Below, in pieces: positions 1 to 10,253 of a stretch of 64,000 bases of DNA. The position numbers were made by a program, and so were the translations under genes. The stretch's first letter is position 1; every line of letters begins with the position of its first letter. The DNA is from Candidatus Bathyarchaeota archaeon (GTDB lineage: Archaea; Thermoproteota; Bathyarchaeia; TCS64), in assembly GCA_026014815.1 (NCBI GenBank), contig JAOZHP010000072.1:62001-126000 (forward strand). Direction: 5' to 3'. A model generated the notes under the pieces. The model was not told the origin of the DNA, did not search any database, and worked only from the letters and a program-made list of their open reading frames with translations.

Positions 1-672
1 TCCTCTCCCAAGGCGGCGGTGAAGACTGTTGAAAACGTGCTTGAAGCCGTTGACGTTCCCATTAGTATCGGTGGATGCGGTGATCCTAAGAAGGATCTAG
101 AGGTGTTCACAGCCATCAGCGAGAACATCGAGGGCGAAAGGCTTCTCATCAACTCGGTGACCCTTGACATGGACATCGAGAAGACTGCGAAGCTCATCAA
201 TGATTATAACAACACGGTGGTTGCGTTCACCTCGATGGACGTGAACAAGGCACGTGAGCTCAACAGGAAGCTCTACGACTTCGTGGACAAGACTCAGATA
301 GTCATGGACACCACCACCGCGGCACTCGGATACGGCTTGGACTACGCGTTCACCGTCATGGAGAGGTGTAGACTCGCGGCCCTCAAGGGGGACCCTGAGC
401 TCAATCACCCCATATCCAGCGGAACCACCAACGCGTGGGCCGCCAGAGAGGCATGGATGAAGATGGGCCCAGAGTTCGCCCCCAGAGAACTGCGAGGACC
501 AATATGGGAAACCATAACAGGTCAGACACTGCTCCTCACCGGGGTAAACTACTTCATGATGATGCACCCAGCCGCGGTAAACTCCATCAAAGGATTCATA
601 GACAACTTGATGAATGGACAGAAACCCACCGAGCCAACTGACTGGGTCACGGTGAAAATAGGAGGCAAATAA
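1..672 (+). CDS. cdhD: CODH/acetyl-CoA synthase (ACDS) delta subunit, corrinoid protein small subunit; 5' truncated by window edge
   Basis: Open frame continues upstream of the called GTG at 19 (SSPKAAVKTV...). ...ISIGGCGDPKKDLEVF... and ...TTAALGYGLDYAFTVMER... match the CdhD family; directly followed by cdhE. Confidence 0.9.
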   Translation, partial: SSPKAAVKTVENVLEAVDVPISIGGCGDPKKDLEVFTAISENIEGERLLINSVTLDMDIEKTAKLINDYNNTVVAFTSMDVNKARELNRKLYDFVDKTQIVMDTTTAALGYGLDYAFTVMERCRLAALKGDPELNHPISSGTTNAWAAREAWMKMGPEFAPRELRGPIWETITGQTLLLTGVNYFMMMHPAAVNSIKGFIDNLMNGQKPTEPTDWVTVKIGGK

Positions 673-673
673 G

Positions 674-2086
674 ATGCCTGCTAAAGAACTGAGCCCCATC
701 GAGATCTACAAGCTCCTACCAGGTACAAGCTGCAAAGAGTGCGACGAGGCCAACTGCATGGCCTTCGCGGCCAAACTAGTCAACCGGGAGGCCCTCCTTG
801 AGGAGTGCCCGCCACTTCTAGAGCCCCAGTATAAGCAGTCATATGACCAGTTATGGGCTCTACTGAAGCCAGCTGTTAAGGCAGTGGAGGTTGGGATAGG
901 TAAACACATGGTCACCTTGGGAGGAGAATATGTCCTCTATAGACATGAGTTCACTTACTTTAATGAGCCCGCCATCGCGGTAGATGTCAGCGACGAGATG
1001 ACCGACGAGGAATTTGAGACTAGGATACATGTACTCAACGATTTTGCCTTTGACTATATTGGTATGCAGCTCAAACTGGATATGCTCTCAATCAGGTCCA
1101 GTAGCGGTGACCCAGCGAAGTTCGCGGATGCAGTAAGTAAGGCAAACGACCTAACGCGTAAACCATTAATGCTGTGCTCCCATGACCCGAAGGTCTTGGA
1201 GAAGGGACTAGAAGTTGTAGCTGATAAGCGTCCACTCATCTACGCAGCTACCAAGGACAACTGGAAGGATGTAGCGGAGCTAGCCCTCAAGTACAGTTGC
1301 CCCGTCGTCGCGTCTTCACCCCTCGACCTAGATGGGTTGAAGAGCTTAGCCTTGACTTTGAAGGCGTATGGGATTGATGACATTGTCCTTGACCCTGGTA
1401 CGCAGTCAACTCAGCATATGGGCTCCAACCTAGACACATTCACTGTGCTCAGGTTGGATGCCATAAACGAGGAGGAGGAAGGACTAGGGTACCCAATTCT
1501 CGGCATACCCATGATGGCGTGGACAGTCGAGGAGGAGGACCCTGTGCTCAACGAGTGGAACGAGGTTGTTCTGGCTGGAACACTCATCACAAGGTTCACC
1601 GACATGCTTGTCATCCACGGAATTAACGGGTGGGCGATACTTCCCCAAGTGTTCCTCAGGTCCAACCTGTACACGGATCCAAGAAAGCCCGTGAGCGTCG
1701 AGGCGGAGCTAGTGACCATAGGAGAGCCCGACGAGAACTCGCCTGTGCTCCTCACCACGAACTTCGCGTTAACCTACTACACAGTGGCCAACGACATCGA
1801 GAACGCAAAGGTTGACAGCTACCTGCTGGTTGTTGACAGCGAGGGCATGAGCGTCGAGAGCGCCGTCGCAGGCAGGAAGATGACAGCCGACACTGTCGCA
1901 GAGGCTATCAAGGACTCCAAGGTAGATGAGAAGGTGAAACACAGGAACATCATCATACCCGGGAGATCAGCGCGTCTCAGCGGCGAGATACAGGAAGCCT
2001 CAGGTTGGAGCGTCTCCGTAGGACCCCTTGACAGCTCTGGCATAGCCAAGTACGTCGAGGAGAAATGGAACCCCTACCCCGAGTAA
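674..2086 (+). CDS. cdhE: ACDS gamma subunit, corrinoid/iron-sulfur protein large subunit
   Basis: N-terminal 4Fe-4S motif LLPGTSCKECDEANCMAFAAKL typical of CdhE; 2-nt gap to cdhD. Confidence 0.93.
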   Translation: MPAKELSPIEIYKLLPGTSCKECDEANCMAFAAKLVNREALLEECPPLLEPQYKQSYDQLWALLKPAVKAVEVGIGKHMVTLGGEYVLYRHEFTYFNEPAIAVDVSDEMTDEEFETRIHVLNDFAFDYIGMQLKLDMLSIRSSSGDPAKFADAVSKANDLTRKPLMLCSHDPKVLEKGLEVVADKRPLIYAATKDNWKDVAELALKYSCPVVASSPLDLDGLKSLALTLKAYGIDDIVLDPGTQSTQHMGSNLDTFTVLRLDAINEEEEGLGYPILGIPMMAWTVEEEDPVLNEWNEVVLAGTLITRFTDMLVIHGINGWAILPQVFLRSNLYTDPRKPVSVEAELVTIGEPDENSPVLLTTNFALTYYTVANDIENAKVDSYLLVVDSEGMSVESAVAGRKMTADTVAEAIKDSKVDEKVKHRNIIIPGRSARLSGEIQEASGWSVSVGPLDSSGIAKYVEEKWNPYPE

Positions 2087-2087
2087 C

Positions 2088-3104
2088 CTACATCCACCTG
2101 ATGTAACCGTCAGTTGAACCGGCCCCGCCCACGACAAGGCGGAGATACCGGTCTTTTCCTTTTACTTCTTCGATAACGCCTTTGAATTCTATCCGGTCTC
2201 CTTCCTCGAATACGCCGCCGTATAGTCCCTCGTAGCTGACTATCTCTTCGATTTCCTCGTCACCTGTCTCAAGTTCAACGTCTCTGAGACTGTACTTTGC
2301 TGGGAGATAGATGGAGTTGCTCGCATCAGTAATCTTTGCGTTTCCCATCCCGTATCCTAATCGCTGGTATGTGTTGTCACCATAAGTCTCGGTGATCTCA
2401 TTATCGGTCCGGGTGGGATGTACCGAGAAATAGGTGCCATCGATGTATCCATAGTTCCACCGTTTTCTGGCTATTCTGTGGAGGTCATTCACGTTGAGGG
2501 GGAATCGTTCAGCTCGATTATTCACCCATCTCTCTAGCTCTATTGGAGGTATGGGTTGGATGACATCTGCCTCGCCCTTCAGCTTCACCAATGCCTCTTT
2601 TACTTTCATTGATGCGTCATGCCCGTAGACAGTGAGGTCGATATCACTGAACTCTGGGTTATGTATGCCAGTGAGTATGCTTCCAGTGACCCCAAGGCTC
2701 TCTGTCCCCGCCTCCCCAGATAAAACATCTCTAAGATCGAGTAGTTTCTGTTCAAGCGCGTCGTTTGCGCCTCTTGAACGAATCTGATTCAGCTTCTCAA
2801 CGGGCTGATAGTAATGTTTGACGCTGGTCTTTGGGATCCATGATAAAGTGATGTTCCTCACAGGGCAATCGTAGAGGTACTGAGGATAATTCTCTTTGAG
2901 GTACCTGTACGTGTTCTCCACCTGACTTACATGATAGAATGGCAAGGTCCTAGTGTATCTCGCTCCTTCTTTTCCCCATTTCCCATCCACGGATGGGATG
3001 TACTTGAGGTAAGCAGTGTAACCGTCCGGTGGATGAAGATACCCCACCACGCAGAACAAGTGCCCATCAGTGGTCTCGATGAAGTCCCTGTCCTTCGGCT
3101 TCAC
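2088..3104 (-). CDS. Nucleotidyltransferase (Pol beta superfamily) domain protein with C-terminal OB-like region
   Basis: LGVTGSILTGIHNPEFSDIDLTVYG matches the GS-x(n)-DxD nucleotidyltransferase motif; paralog of 12727-13725. Confidence 0.75.
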   Translation of the reverse strand: MKPKDRDFIETTDGHLFCVVGYLHPPDGYTAYLKYIPSVDGKWGKEGARYTRTLPFYHVSQVENTYRYLKENYPQYLYDCPVRNITLSWIPKTSVKHYYQPVEKLNQIRSRGANDALEQKLLDLRDVLSGEAGTESLGVTGSILTGIHNPEFSDIDLTVYGHDASMKVKEALVKLKGEADVIQPIPPIELERWVNNRAERFPLNVNDLHRIARKRWNYGYIDGTYFSVHPTRTDNEITETYGDNTYQRLGYGMGNAKITDASNSIYLPAKYSLRDVELETGDEEIEEIVSYEGLYGGVFEEGDRIEFKGVIEEVKGKDRYLRLVVGGAGSTDGYIRWM

Positions 3105-3108
3105 AGCA

Positions 3109-3981
3109 TCACCCTAGCTTAGACAACACGTGGTCGATGAGAGCCTCAGTTACATCAATCTCTGTGACTGTTTGAAGTCCCTCCCATCCCGGCGTACTGT
3201 TGAGCTCCACAACGTACGCATCCTTATCGGAGACTATGACATCAACCCCAGTGTACTCCAAGCCGAGGGTTTCCGCTGAACGTAGACTCATGTTGATTAT
3301 CTCATTACTTGGCTCGTAGAACTCAGCCTTCCCCCCGCTGCTGATATTAGTCTTCCAACTGTCCGCGACCCGCCGCATCGAGGCCACCACTTTCCCCCCT
3401 ATAACGAAGACCCGTATATCCTCGCCGCCGTGAGGAATGAACTCCTGGAGGTAGTAGACGCTTTTAGTCATCTCAAGAGCCCTGAACACCCTGTAGGCGA
3501 TATCCTCACTGGTCACCCTGGTTATACCCATCCCGAGGGAGCCGAAGAGGGGCTTAACAACGACGTCTCCCCCTAGCTCAGTGAAGGCTTCCATAGCGTC
3601 TCTAAAGCTCTCAGTGACGACGGTGCGAGGAGTCTTGATTCCTGCGTCCTCCAGAAGAGCCGAGGTATAATACTTGTCAACGGCTCTCTCGATGCTCAGA
3701 GCAGGGTTGAATACCGCTACGCCAATGTCCTCAAGCCTGTGCAGGACGTCCATCCTGTAGAAAACCTGCTCCGCTGTGCCCCCAGGGACTCTCCTCACAA
3801 TCACGGCGTCATAGTCATCGATGGGGTACCCCCTCACTGAAACTCGTGGCGTGGCACCTACGCGGCCTAGAAGTTTGGTGACTGGGAGAAGATGGGATTC
3901 CACTCCCCTTTCTTCCAGCTCTTTTAGGAGTCGCTGTATGTGCCACTCTTTCCTGTCTGAGCCTATGATGCCTATCTTCAA
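3109..3981 (-). CDS. RimK-type ATP-grasp ligase (MptN/CofF-like alpha-L-glutamate ligase)
   Basis: ATP-grasp signatures VVKPLFGSLGMGI, YYLQEFIPHGGEDIRVFVIGG and VVELNSTPGWEGLQ; cluster with H4MPT genes. Confidence 0.82.
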   Translation of the reverse strand: MKIGIIGSDRKEWHIQRLLKELEERGVESHLLPVTKLLGRVGATPRVSVRGYPIDDYDAVIVRRVPGGTAEQVFYRMDVLHRLEDIGVAVFNPALSIERAVDKYYTSALLEDAGIKTPRTVVTESFRDAMEAFTELGGDVVVKPLFGSLGMGITRVTSEDIAYRVFRALEMTKSVYYLQEFIPHGGEDIRVFVIGGKVVASMRRVADSWKTNISSGGKAEFYEPSNEIINMSLRSAETLGLEYTGVDVIVSDKDAYVVELNSTPGWEGLQTVTEIDVTEALIDHVLSKLG

Positions 3982-3985
3982 TTAT

Positions 3986-4828
3986 TTACGCCTTCTCCGC
4001 TACCAGGATCTCGGCGTTGCCGCCGACAGCCAAGTCACCCCTGTAACGTCTCATGGGTTTATCTATGTAACTTGTAGCAACATCGATGCCCAAGTTGCCT
4101 GCAAGCTGACGGAGATAGAGCCTCATAAACGTCGGCGTAAACGTGGTGTCGTACCTGTAAGTCGGTAGAAGCTCATCTATGCCTCCGAAGCACGCGATGA
4201 ACCCGCCGTTCCCTTTGGCCTGAGCTCCTGCACGTCTCCCAACCTTACCGAAGACGAATATCTCGCCGCCATTCATGTGAACACCGGTGAATGGACCGGT
4301 GTCACCCAGAACGACGATCATGCCCCGCCTCATGAAGGACGCCACCTCCGAGCCCACGCTTCCGTTTACCACAATACAGCCGCCTGTCATGCCATCGCTG
4401 CTACCACGGTACGCGGCGCCTAACAGGTTCCCAGCGTCGCCAAGGACCCTGAGTAGGCCACCCTTCATCTCGGCGCCAGTCCAGTCAGCAATGTTCCCGG
4501 TGACGGTGATGCTTCCTCCCTTCATCTGAGAACCGGTGTGCATCCCAGCGTCTCCTTGAACTACGATACGTCCGGTGGTCATGCCTTTCCCGATGTACTT
4601 TACGTGACTGGCGTCGCCATCGACCACGATATCCTGCTCGTCAGGTGTCTTTGCTATTCTTCCCCCTACGTCGAAGAACTCGCTGAGGGAGTGAACCTTG
4701 TTGCCGTATTGTACGCTGAGTGCTTTGACTTCAGGTAAAGTCTTGCCCCCAATGATGTCAGGGGAGATAACCTCCGCCTCGATAGGTATCTTGCTGAAGC
4801 CTTTCGGTTTTAACACTAGTTTCCTCAT
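3986..4828 (-). CDS. fwdC: Formylmethanofuran dehydrogenase subunit C
   Basis: GXXMXGG beta-helix repeats (TGSQMKGGSITVTG, TGAEMKGGLLRVLG, TGVHMNGGEIFVFG); adjacent to ftr and fwdA. Confidence 0.93.
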   Translation of the reverse strand: MRKLVLKPKGFSKIPIEAEVISPDIIGGKTLPEVKALSVQYGNKVHSLSEFFDVGGRIAKTPDEQDIVVDGDASHVKYIGKGMTTGRIVVQGDAGMHTGSQMKGGSITVTGNIADWTGAEMKGGLLRVLGDAGNLLGAAYRGSSDGMTGGCIVVNGSVGSEVASFMRRGMIVVLGDTGPFTGVHMNGGEIFVFGKVGRRAGAQAKGNGGFIACFGGIDELLPTYRYDTTFTPTFMRLYLRQLAGNLGIDVATSYIDKPMRRYRGDLAVGGNAEILVAEKA

Positions 4829-4829
4829 T

Positions 4830-5762
4830 TTAGATGCCTCCCAGGCTTTCTTTGAGACTCATCTGGAACTTGCCAAGCTTTCCCTCAAAGTTTACAGCCG
4901 TTATCCAAGTGACTCCAGGTACTTTCGTAGCCGCGTCAACACCTACTCCCATGGCTTTCATCACGGATTCCTCGTCCAGCCCGTTGATGACAACCTCCAG
5001 TACAGAGTTGACGCCTTCCGGTATCTTGCTGTCCTTAAGGCTGTGCTTTATGGCTGGGCAGAAGGGAGTGTTTGTGCTCGCCCTGAGGAACGCGTAGGTG
5101 GAACCCACCTTGCTGCCGCTCCTGCAGAGGCCGCCAGGGAAAGGAGTGACCACTCCAGGTACCTCGTGGATGGCTTCGATGGCTGCCTCCGATGCCTTTA
5201 ACGTGGCTTCCTCTGTGGCTCCCATTACTAGAAAGTTACCACCGGCGACGGCTTTCTTTGCTCCTATCTTTTCCTCGATGAGGAACTCGCCTTCCATGAC
5301 GGGTATCCTCCAGAAACGTTTGCGTTGATGCCACCCGTCACCCATCCGCATCTTGACCTGGAAACCGTCACCGAAGAACCTGATGCTCTTACCGATATCC
5401 AGCATTGCGTCGGCTTCCTCCTCAGGTAACCCGTTGAATACGGCGGTGCTGGGGCACGTCAACACGCATTGACCAAGCCTGTTGAGTATGGACGCAGAGA
5501 GTTTACCTCGGCTGAACCCGTATATCATTACCGCTATTCCCGGTCTGCCGTCGGGGGATTCCTCGGGGGGTATCTCCCTTTCGATGGCTGCCTCACAGTC
5601 GCACGCGATGACGCTAGTTGCATACCCTGTCAAGGATGTGGCTGCGATATTGGCCCACTTCTGGGTTACCGCAGTTATGATCAACCTGCTTCCCCACATG
5701 CCGAAGCCTTCAGCGAAGGTGTCCTCAATCTCTACTCCATTATGCTTGAAACTCACTTCCAT
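4830..5762 (-). CDS. ftr: Formylmethanofuran:tetrahydromethanopterin N-formyltransferase
   Basis: Family-typical N-terminus DTFAEGFGMWGSRLIITA and CRSGSKVGSTYAFLRASTN; overlaps fwdA start. Confidence 0.94.
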   Translation of the reverse strand: MEVSFKHNGVEIEDTFAEGFGMWGSRLIITAVTQKWANIAATSLTGYATSVIACDCEAAIEREIPPEESPDGRPGIAVMIYGFSRGKLSASILNRLGQCVLTCPSTAVFNGLPEEEADAMLDIGKSIRFFGDGFQVKMRMGDGWHQRKRFWRIPVMEGEFLIEEKIGAKKAVAGGNFLVMGATEEATLKASEAAIEAIHEVPGVVTPFPGGLCRSGSKVGSTYAFLRASTNTPFCPAIKHSLKDSKIPEGVNSVLEVVINGLDEESVMKAMGVGVDAATKVPGVTWITAVNFEGKLGKFQMSLKESLGGI

Positions 5763-7456
5763 GCACCTCTTGTCTTATGGACCTTTTGAATCGGCAGATA
5801 CTCGTCCTCCACAGGATAGTTCCGGAGACTCACAGTGTAATACTTCTTAAAGTCCTCGGCGAGGTCCTTCATCAGGTCTTCCTCGACCTCAGAGGGTATC
5901 TTGACGTCCACCCAGTGGGTCGCGCCGAGGGGCGTAGATACAACTTCCCCGTCCTTGACCACAACCTCTCCGCCTTTTATTGTGTACGCGGCGCTGGCGA
6001 ATGCTTTCTCCAGCATCTTGTACTGGCTCGGCCTCCAACCAGTGGGGTCGAGGTCGTAGATAGCGACGTCGGCGTCTGCACCTGCTCCAAGGTGGCCTTT
6101 ATCCTTCAACCCCAGTGCCTGAGCGGTCCCTGCCCTAGTCGATATGGCTAACTCGTTGAACGTGTATTCACGGTAGATGTTCGCTAGGCTTGTCCTCTTG
6201 AGCACGGCCTTGTTGAGTTCTCTCATGGTGTCTGTTCTGGCCTGTCTGCTCATGAGCCAAGCCATGACTTTGGGGTAGTAAGTGAAGGGTCCACCGTTGG
6301 GGTGATCAGTGGTCATGTAGACCTTCCAAGGGTCATCTATTAGGAGGGCCAATTCAAGCCCTATCCCCCACTGGACCGTGTTAGCGGGGTTGTTCTTCTT
6401 GAATGTGTATGGAACGACGCCTGCGCCTGCCTCCATCTCCACGTCGCTGTTCACCCACTTGTTTCCAGTCATGTTCCAGAGGGCGAACTGCCACGGGCCG
6501 TCACCCGTCATGGTTGTGGTGTCCGTGAAGATGAGCTGTCCCATGTCGAGGGTCACGTGGTCGTTACCGTTCACGTACTTTGCTATGTGTGGTGCCCCTG
6601 ACTTGACGTTCATCCAGTTGTCACCTGCTAGGGCGTTGAACTGGCAGTGAACAACATGTATAGTAGTTTTTCGACCTTTCTTAGGCTTGATTGCCTTAGC
6701 AACTTCCATGGTTTCTATTGTGGTCTTGTAGTTCCCTGGCATCCCCAGGTTGTTACAGTGTAAATGGATCGTGTGAGGTAACCCCAGCGCCTCGTTCGCC
6801 TTGGCCAGACTCGTCACTATCTGCCTTGGCGTAATGTCATAGTCCTCGACCTTCCCATCGAGACCATAGACGTTTCTGCCCCATTTCCAGTTCTCGACAC
6901 CGCCAGGGTTAACGATCTTAACCGCGTACCCCCTTGTGGCTCTAAGCATCCACGCCACGAAGGCGTTGAGCTTCTCCTGGTCTCCATCCCTCACGTACTT
7001 GAGAGTGAAGTAGTTGTTACCGAATAGGGGGAAAGCAGCCTTGTCGATTATCGGCGTGTCTATGAGTTCCTCGTGGACATGGCGCGCACCGAGGGGAGGC
7101 ATCGCCGCCTCCATGACGCTCGTATACCCCATCTGGGCGTACCTGTACCCGGTCACAAATGTTGATGGGCAACTGTACCCCACGCCGCCGCGTGTGTACT
7201 TTCCTTTAGGAACCTCGTCCTTTCTATGGTCCTCGGGCCTCATGAGGCGGCCTATATTGATCTTGCTACCGGCGATGTGGCTGTGGAGGTCTACTCCACC
7301 AGGCATCACCGTCTTCCCTGAGGCGTCTATGACCTTGGCGTTTTTCTTGGTTTTTTCAACGACCTTTCCATCGCTGAGGTGTATATCCACCTTCTCGCCA
7401 TCGATGCCATTCAACGGGTCGTAGACGTAGCCACCCTTGATCACTATGTCTTTCAT
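5753..7456 (-). CDS. fwdA: Formylmethanofuran dehydrogenase subunit A (amidohydrolase fold)
   Basis: GGVDLHSHIAGSKIN, KIVNPGG, HLHCNN, HCQFNA and TTDHPNGGPFTYYP motifs of FwdA. Confidence 0.95.
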   Translation of the reverse strand: MKDIVIKGGYVYDPLNGIDGEKVDIHLSDGKVVEKTKKNAKVIDASGKTVMPGGVDLHSHIAGSKINIGRLMRPEDHRKDEVPKGKYTRGGVGYSCPSTFVTGYRYAQMGYTSVMEAAMPPLGARHVHEELIDTPIIDKAAFPLFGNNYFTLKYVRDGDQEKLNAFVAWMLRATRGYAVKIVNPGGVENWKWGRNVYGLDGKVEDYDITPRQIVTSLAKANEALGLPHTIHLHCNNLGMPGNYKTTIETMEVAKAIKPKKGRKTTIHVVHCQFNALAGDNWMNVKSGAPHIAKYVNGNDHVTLDMGQLIFTDTTTMTGDGPWQFALWNMTGNKWVNSDVEMEAGAGVVPYTFKKNNPANTVQWGIGLELALLIDDPWKVYMTTDHPNGGPFTYYPKVMAWLMSRQARTDTMRELNKAVLKRTSLANIYREYTFNELAISTRAGTAQALGLKDKGHLGAGADADVAIYDLDPTGWRPSQYKMLEKAFASAAYTIKGGEVVVKDGEVVSTPLGATHWVDVKIPSEVEEDLMKDLAEDFKKYYTVSLRNYPVEDEYLPIQKVHKTRGAWK

Positions 7457-8736
7457 TGCGCTACCTCCTTCAAGCCCTCTAGAATCATGTCAAGCACCTT
7501 CTCGTCAGAGTGGATACCTTTGGGTGGCTCAACGAGCTTGCTCAGCCTCAGAGGCACGCCGTCCATCCTGTAAGCAGTGCCCTCTGCCTCGACACCCGCT
7601 GTGGCTACCGGTAATACTACTTTGCTAAGCATGGTTGTTGGTGTAGTTTTCTGCTCCAGCGTGATTGTTGGAATCTTGGCTAGGTGTCTCGCTGCGTCCG
7701 CTGGGAAAGTGGCTGCAGGGTCAGATGCGATAATCATTGCTGCGTCCACCTCCCCCGACGCGAGTAAGTCAACGGCAGTGAACTCCCCTGGGTTATACCT
7801 TGGGTATCCTTTACTGAAGTCAATGGCGTAAGGGTATCCTGTCTGCCATGTGGCCACCGTGTTTGCGCCAGCCACATTGTAGTGGCCCCTCATGGGAGTG
7901 AGCACGAACTTTGTGTGACGATTCAGTTCAGATACCAAGCCTACGGCTGCGTCGATGTTCATGTGCCTGCCTTCGCTCTGTGTCAGTCCCAACCCGAAGA
8001 AAACGATCCCAAACTTGCAGTTTTTCATCTCCTCGGCGAGTTCCTTGATCTCTTTCATTGGGACTCCCGAGACCTCGTCAACTGGTAGCTCGTCGCCCCT
8101 GACAGTGGCGCGGAGTGCTTGGAGTAGCTCAAAGTCGCTGTTTGGCTTGATCTTAACGAACTTGTCTGCCAGCCTGGTGGTGCCGGTCTGTCTCACGTCA
8201 ACTACGATGACTTTCCTACCTTTCCTGCCCTCAGTTGAGTACATCCCCTTCGGCATAACGGAGTACCTTACGATGTGACGTAGGTGCGCCGCCGTGGGGT
8301 TTGAGCCCCAGAACACGACCATGTCCGCTCTGTTTCTTGCCTCTCCGAGGGTAGCCTTAGACTCTCCTACCTGCTGGAGCGCCAGTATGGTTGGGCCGTG
8401 ACACACCGACGCGGTGTTGTCAACGATTCCACCGGTGACCTCGCCTATCTCGACAGCCTTGCTTATGGCTCCGCACTCTGTGGAGCTTAATCCATAGATC
8501 AATGGGCGACGCGCATTGGATAATATCTCGACTGCCTCCTTGACAGCTTTCTTCATAGATGCCTTCTTGCCATCCACGGCTGCTGAGGTGATCCTGTGGG
8601 ACCCGTGGTTAAGGAACTTGGATCTGGATACGGCGCATGCGTTCTTGATACCTGTAATATGTCCTTCCTCTACAGTTATCTCTAGGTCGTCGCATAGGCA
8701 CCCGCAGAATGGGCAAACAACGTCAACGTGCTCCAT
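7453..8736 (-). CDS. fwdB: Formylmethanofuran dehydrogenase subunit B (molybdopterin/tungstopterin oxidoreductase)
   Basis: CPFCGCLCDDLE Fe-S motif and NTASVCHGPT putative metal-ligand Cys; ATGA overlap with fwdA. Confidence 0.94.
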   Translation of the reverse strand: MEHVDVVCPFCGCLCDDLEITVEEGHITGIKNACAVSRSKFLNHGSHRITSAAVDGKKASMKKAVKEAVEILSNARRPLIYGLSSTECGAISKAVEIGEVTGGIVDNTASVCHGPTILALQQVGESKATLGEARNRADMVVFWGSNPTAAHLRHIVRYSVMPKGMYSTEGRKGRKVIVVDVRQTGTTRLADKFVKIKPNSDFELLQALRATVRGDELPVDEVSGVPMKEIKELAEEMKNCKFGIVFFGLGLTQSEGRHMNIDAAVGLVSELNRHTKFVLTPMRGHYNVAGANTVATWQTGYPYAIDFSKGYPRYNPGEFTAVDLLASGEVDAAMIIASDPAATFPADAARHLAKIPTITLEQKTTPTTMLSKVVLPVATAGVEAEGTAYRMDGVPLRLSKLVEPPKGIHSDEKVLDMILEGLKEVAQ

Positions 8737-9138
8737 CTAGCTCCCTCCTTTTAGTGAATCGACTATCTCGGTTAGAGACTGTACTTTTCCCCCCGCCTCA
8801 ACCGTAGCCTTGACTGCTTTCATGATTGGCATCCCAGTGCCATCGGTAACCGAGTTATAGACTTGGTTTGCCCAGGGCCCATATGGGAAGAAAATCATTC
8901 CAGACTCCAGGGTCTTTTCCTCGACCCAGTGCACGGTAACCGAGCCATGCTCTGTAGTAACCGTTACCGGTGAGTCCTCCTTGAGGTCCAGCTTTTCCGC
9001 GTCACCGGGGCAGAGCTGGATAAGTCTGACACTATCGACATAGCTCTCGGAGGGTTTTCCCTCTTCGAGACCCACGCCTTGCTTTGCGGTTCTCCCTGAG
9101 ATCAGGGTCACCTCGATCTTGTCCAATGCAGTCACCAA
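8737..9138 (-). CDS. fwdD: Formylmethanofuran dehydrogenase subunit D (molybdopterin dinucleotide-binding)
   Basis: LISGRTAKQGVGLEEGKPSESYVDSVRLIQL and FFPYGPWANQV; operonic with fwdB. Confidence 0.9.
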   Translation of the reverse strand: MVTALDKIEVTLISGRTAKQGVGLEEGKPSESYVDSVRLIQLCPGDAEKLDLKEDSPVTVTTEHGSVTVHWVEEKTLESGMIFFPYGPWANQVYNSVTDGTGMPIMKAVKATVEAGGKVQSLTEIVDSLKGGS

Positions 9139-9147
9139 AACCCGTGC

Positions 9148-10098
9148 CTAGTTCCAAGCCGACTGCTTGATTATCTCGTTGTTAATCTCGCCACGCGTAA
9201 ACGTGGCTCCTGTCTCGGCGCATGTTAGGGTTATAGCTGCGGGAGCGAATAACGCAGGGTCGACCTTTGTGAAGTCAAAGTCCACAGCCTTATAGATCTC
9301 GTAGCTGGTCTTGCCGTAGTCTTTACAGTTAGTGCTAGGCGCCTTTTCAACGATCTCTTTCAGCAAGTCCTCTGTCTCATCAACAACGTAGTTGGTGACT
9401 CCACCGTAGGTTAACGCGTCCTCAGCTCTCCCCATGGCTACTCCACCATCGGGGTGAACAGGCATTATTGGAGCGTATCCGGCTCCATACATGACCTTCT
9501 TGAGGTCAAGTCCAAGGATGTCTAGTCTGAATAGACCTGTCTCTACTATTCTTCCCGAGATCTGCACCATCCCCGCCATGGATGTAGTTGCGGTTAAGAC
9601 CATGTACACGTTCTCAGGCGCAACATTACATCTCTCCGCAATGTAGTACGCGGCTGAGTCCGGTGGCTTCTCTTCTGTCTCAAGGAGAATCACGGCGACA
9701 TCCGCCTCGTCCTTGTACTCGATCTTCTTGAACACGCCTTTGGGCTTCAACGCGAGAGCCCTTGCAGGCCCTGAGCCGTCAGCTGTGTATCCCTCGGGTT
9801 TTATTCTCCATCCTGCGAGCTGTGCGCCGAATAGTGCTACAGCCGGGTGATCGGTTGAGACTATTACCGTTGGAAGTTTGAGTCCGCCGTAGTCAGCGTA
9901 AATGAGTTCCGCTGTACCAGCGCCTCCCATGGCGATTCGTGTTACCATGAGACCTGCCTCGTATCCACCGTGTGCCTCCAGACCGGTGTCTATTACAGTT
10001 GCTCCTGATGGGAGTTTCTCGACGCCGACTCTGTAGTACTCAGGGTTCTCGATGAGTTTCTTTGTTAGCTTGTATGCAAGCTTGTTTATACTCAACAT
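9148..10098 (-). CDS. mch: Methenyltetrahydromethanopterin cyclohydrolase
   Basis: MLSINKLAYKLTKKLIENPEYYRVGVEKLPSGATVIDTGLEAHGGYEAG matches Mch family. Confidence 0.94.
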   Translation of the reverse strand: MLSINKLAYKLTKKLIENPEYYRVGVEKLPSGATVIDTGLEAHGGYEAGLMVTRIAMGGAGTAELIYADYGGLKLPTVIVSTDHPAVALFGAQLAGWRIKPEGYTADGSGPARALALKPKGVFKKIEYKDEADVAVILLETEEKPPDSAAYYIAERCNVAPENVYMVLTATTSMAGMVQISGRIVETGLFRLDILGLDLKKVMYGAGYAPIMPVHPDGGVAMGRAEDALTYGGVTNYVVDETEDLLKEIVEKAPSTNCKDYGKTSYEIYKAVDFDFTKVDPALFAPAAITLTCAETGATFTRGEINNEIIKQSAWN

Positions 10099-10253
10099 AT
10101 TTAGAACACAGGAATTTCTTGGTGTTTCTTACCTAAACCTTTTGCGGTAAATTAATTATTCTTATTATGATAAATATCTTAACAATTCTAGATTTTTTCA
10201 TCTAAAATTGCATAAACCAGTTAAATCGATGACATTTAGTCACTAGATCACGG

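Noticed and set aside
97-699. 200-aa antisense ORF
   Set aside because: Lies entirely opposite cdhD; low-complexity, no recognisable domain; a typical shadow ORF.
7453-8736. Selenocysteine in FwdB
   Set aside because: ORF is uninterrupted; the expected metal-ligand position is a normal Cys codon context (NTASVCHGPT).
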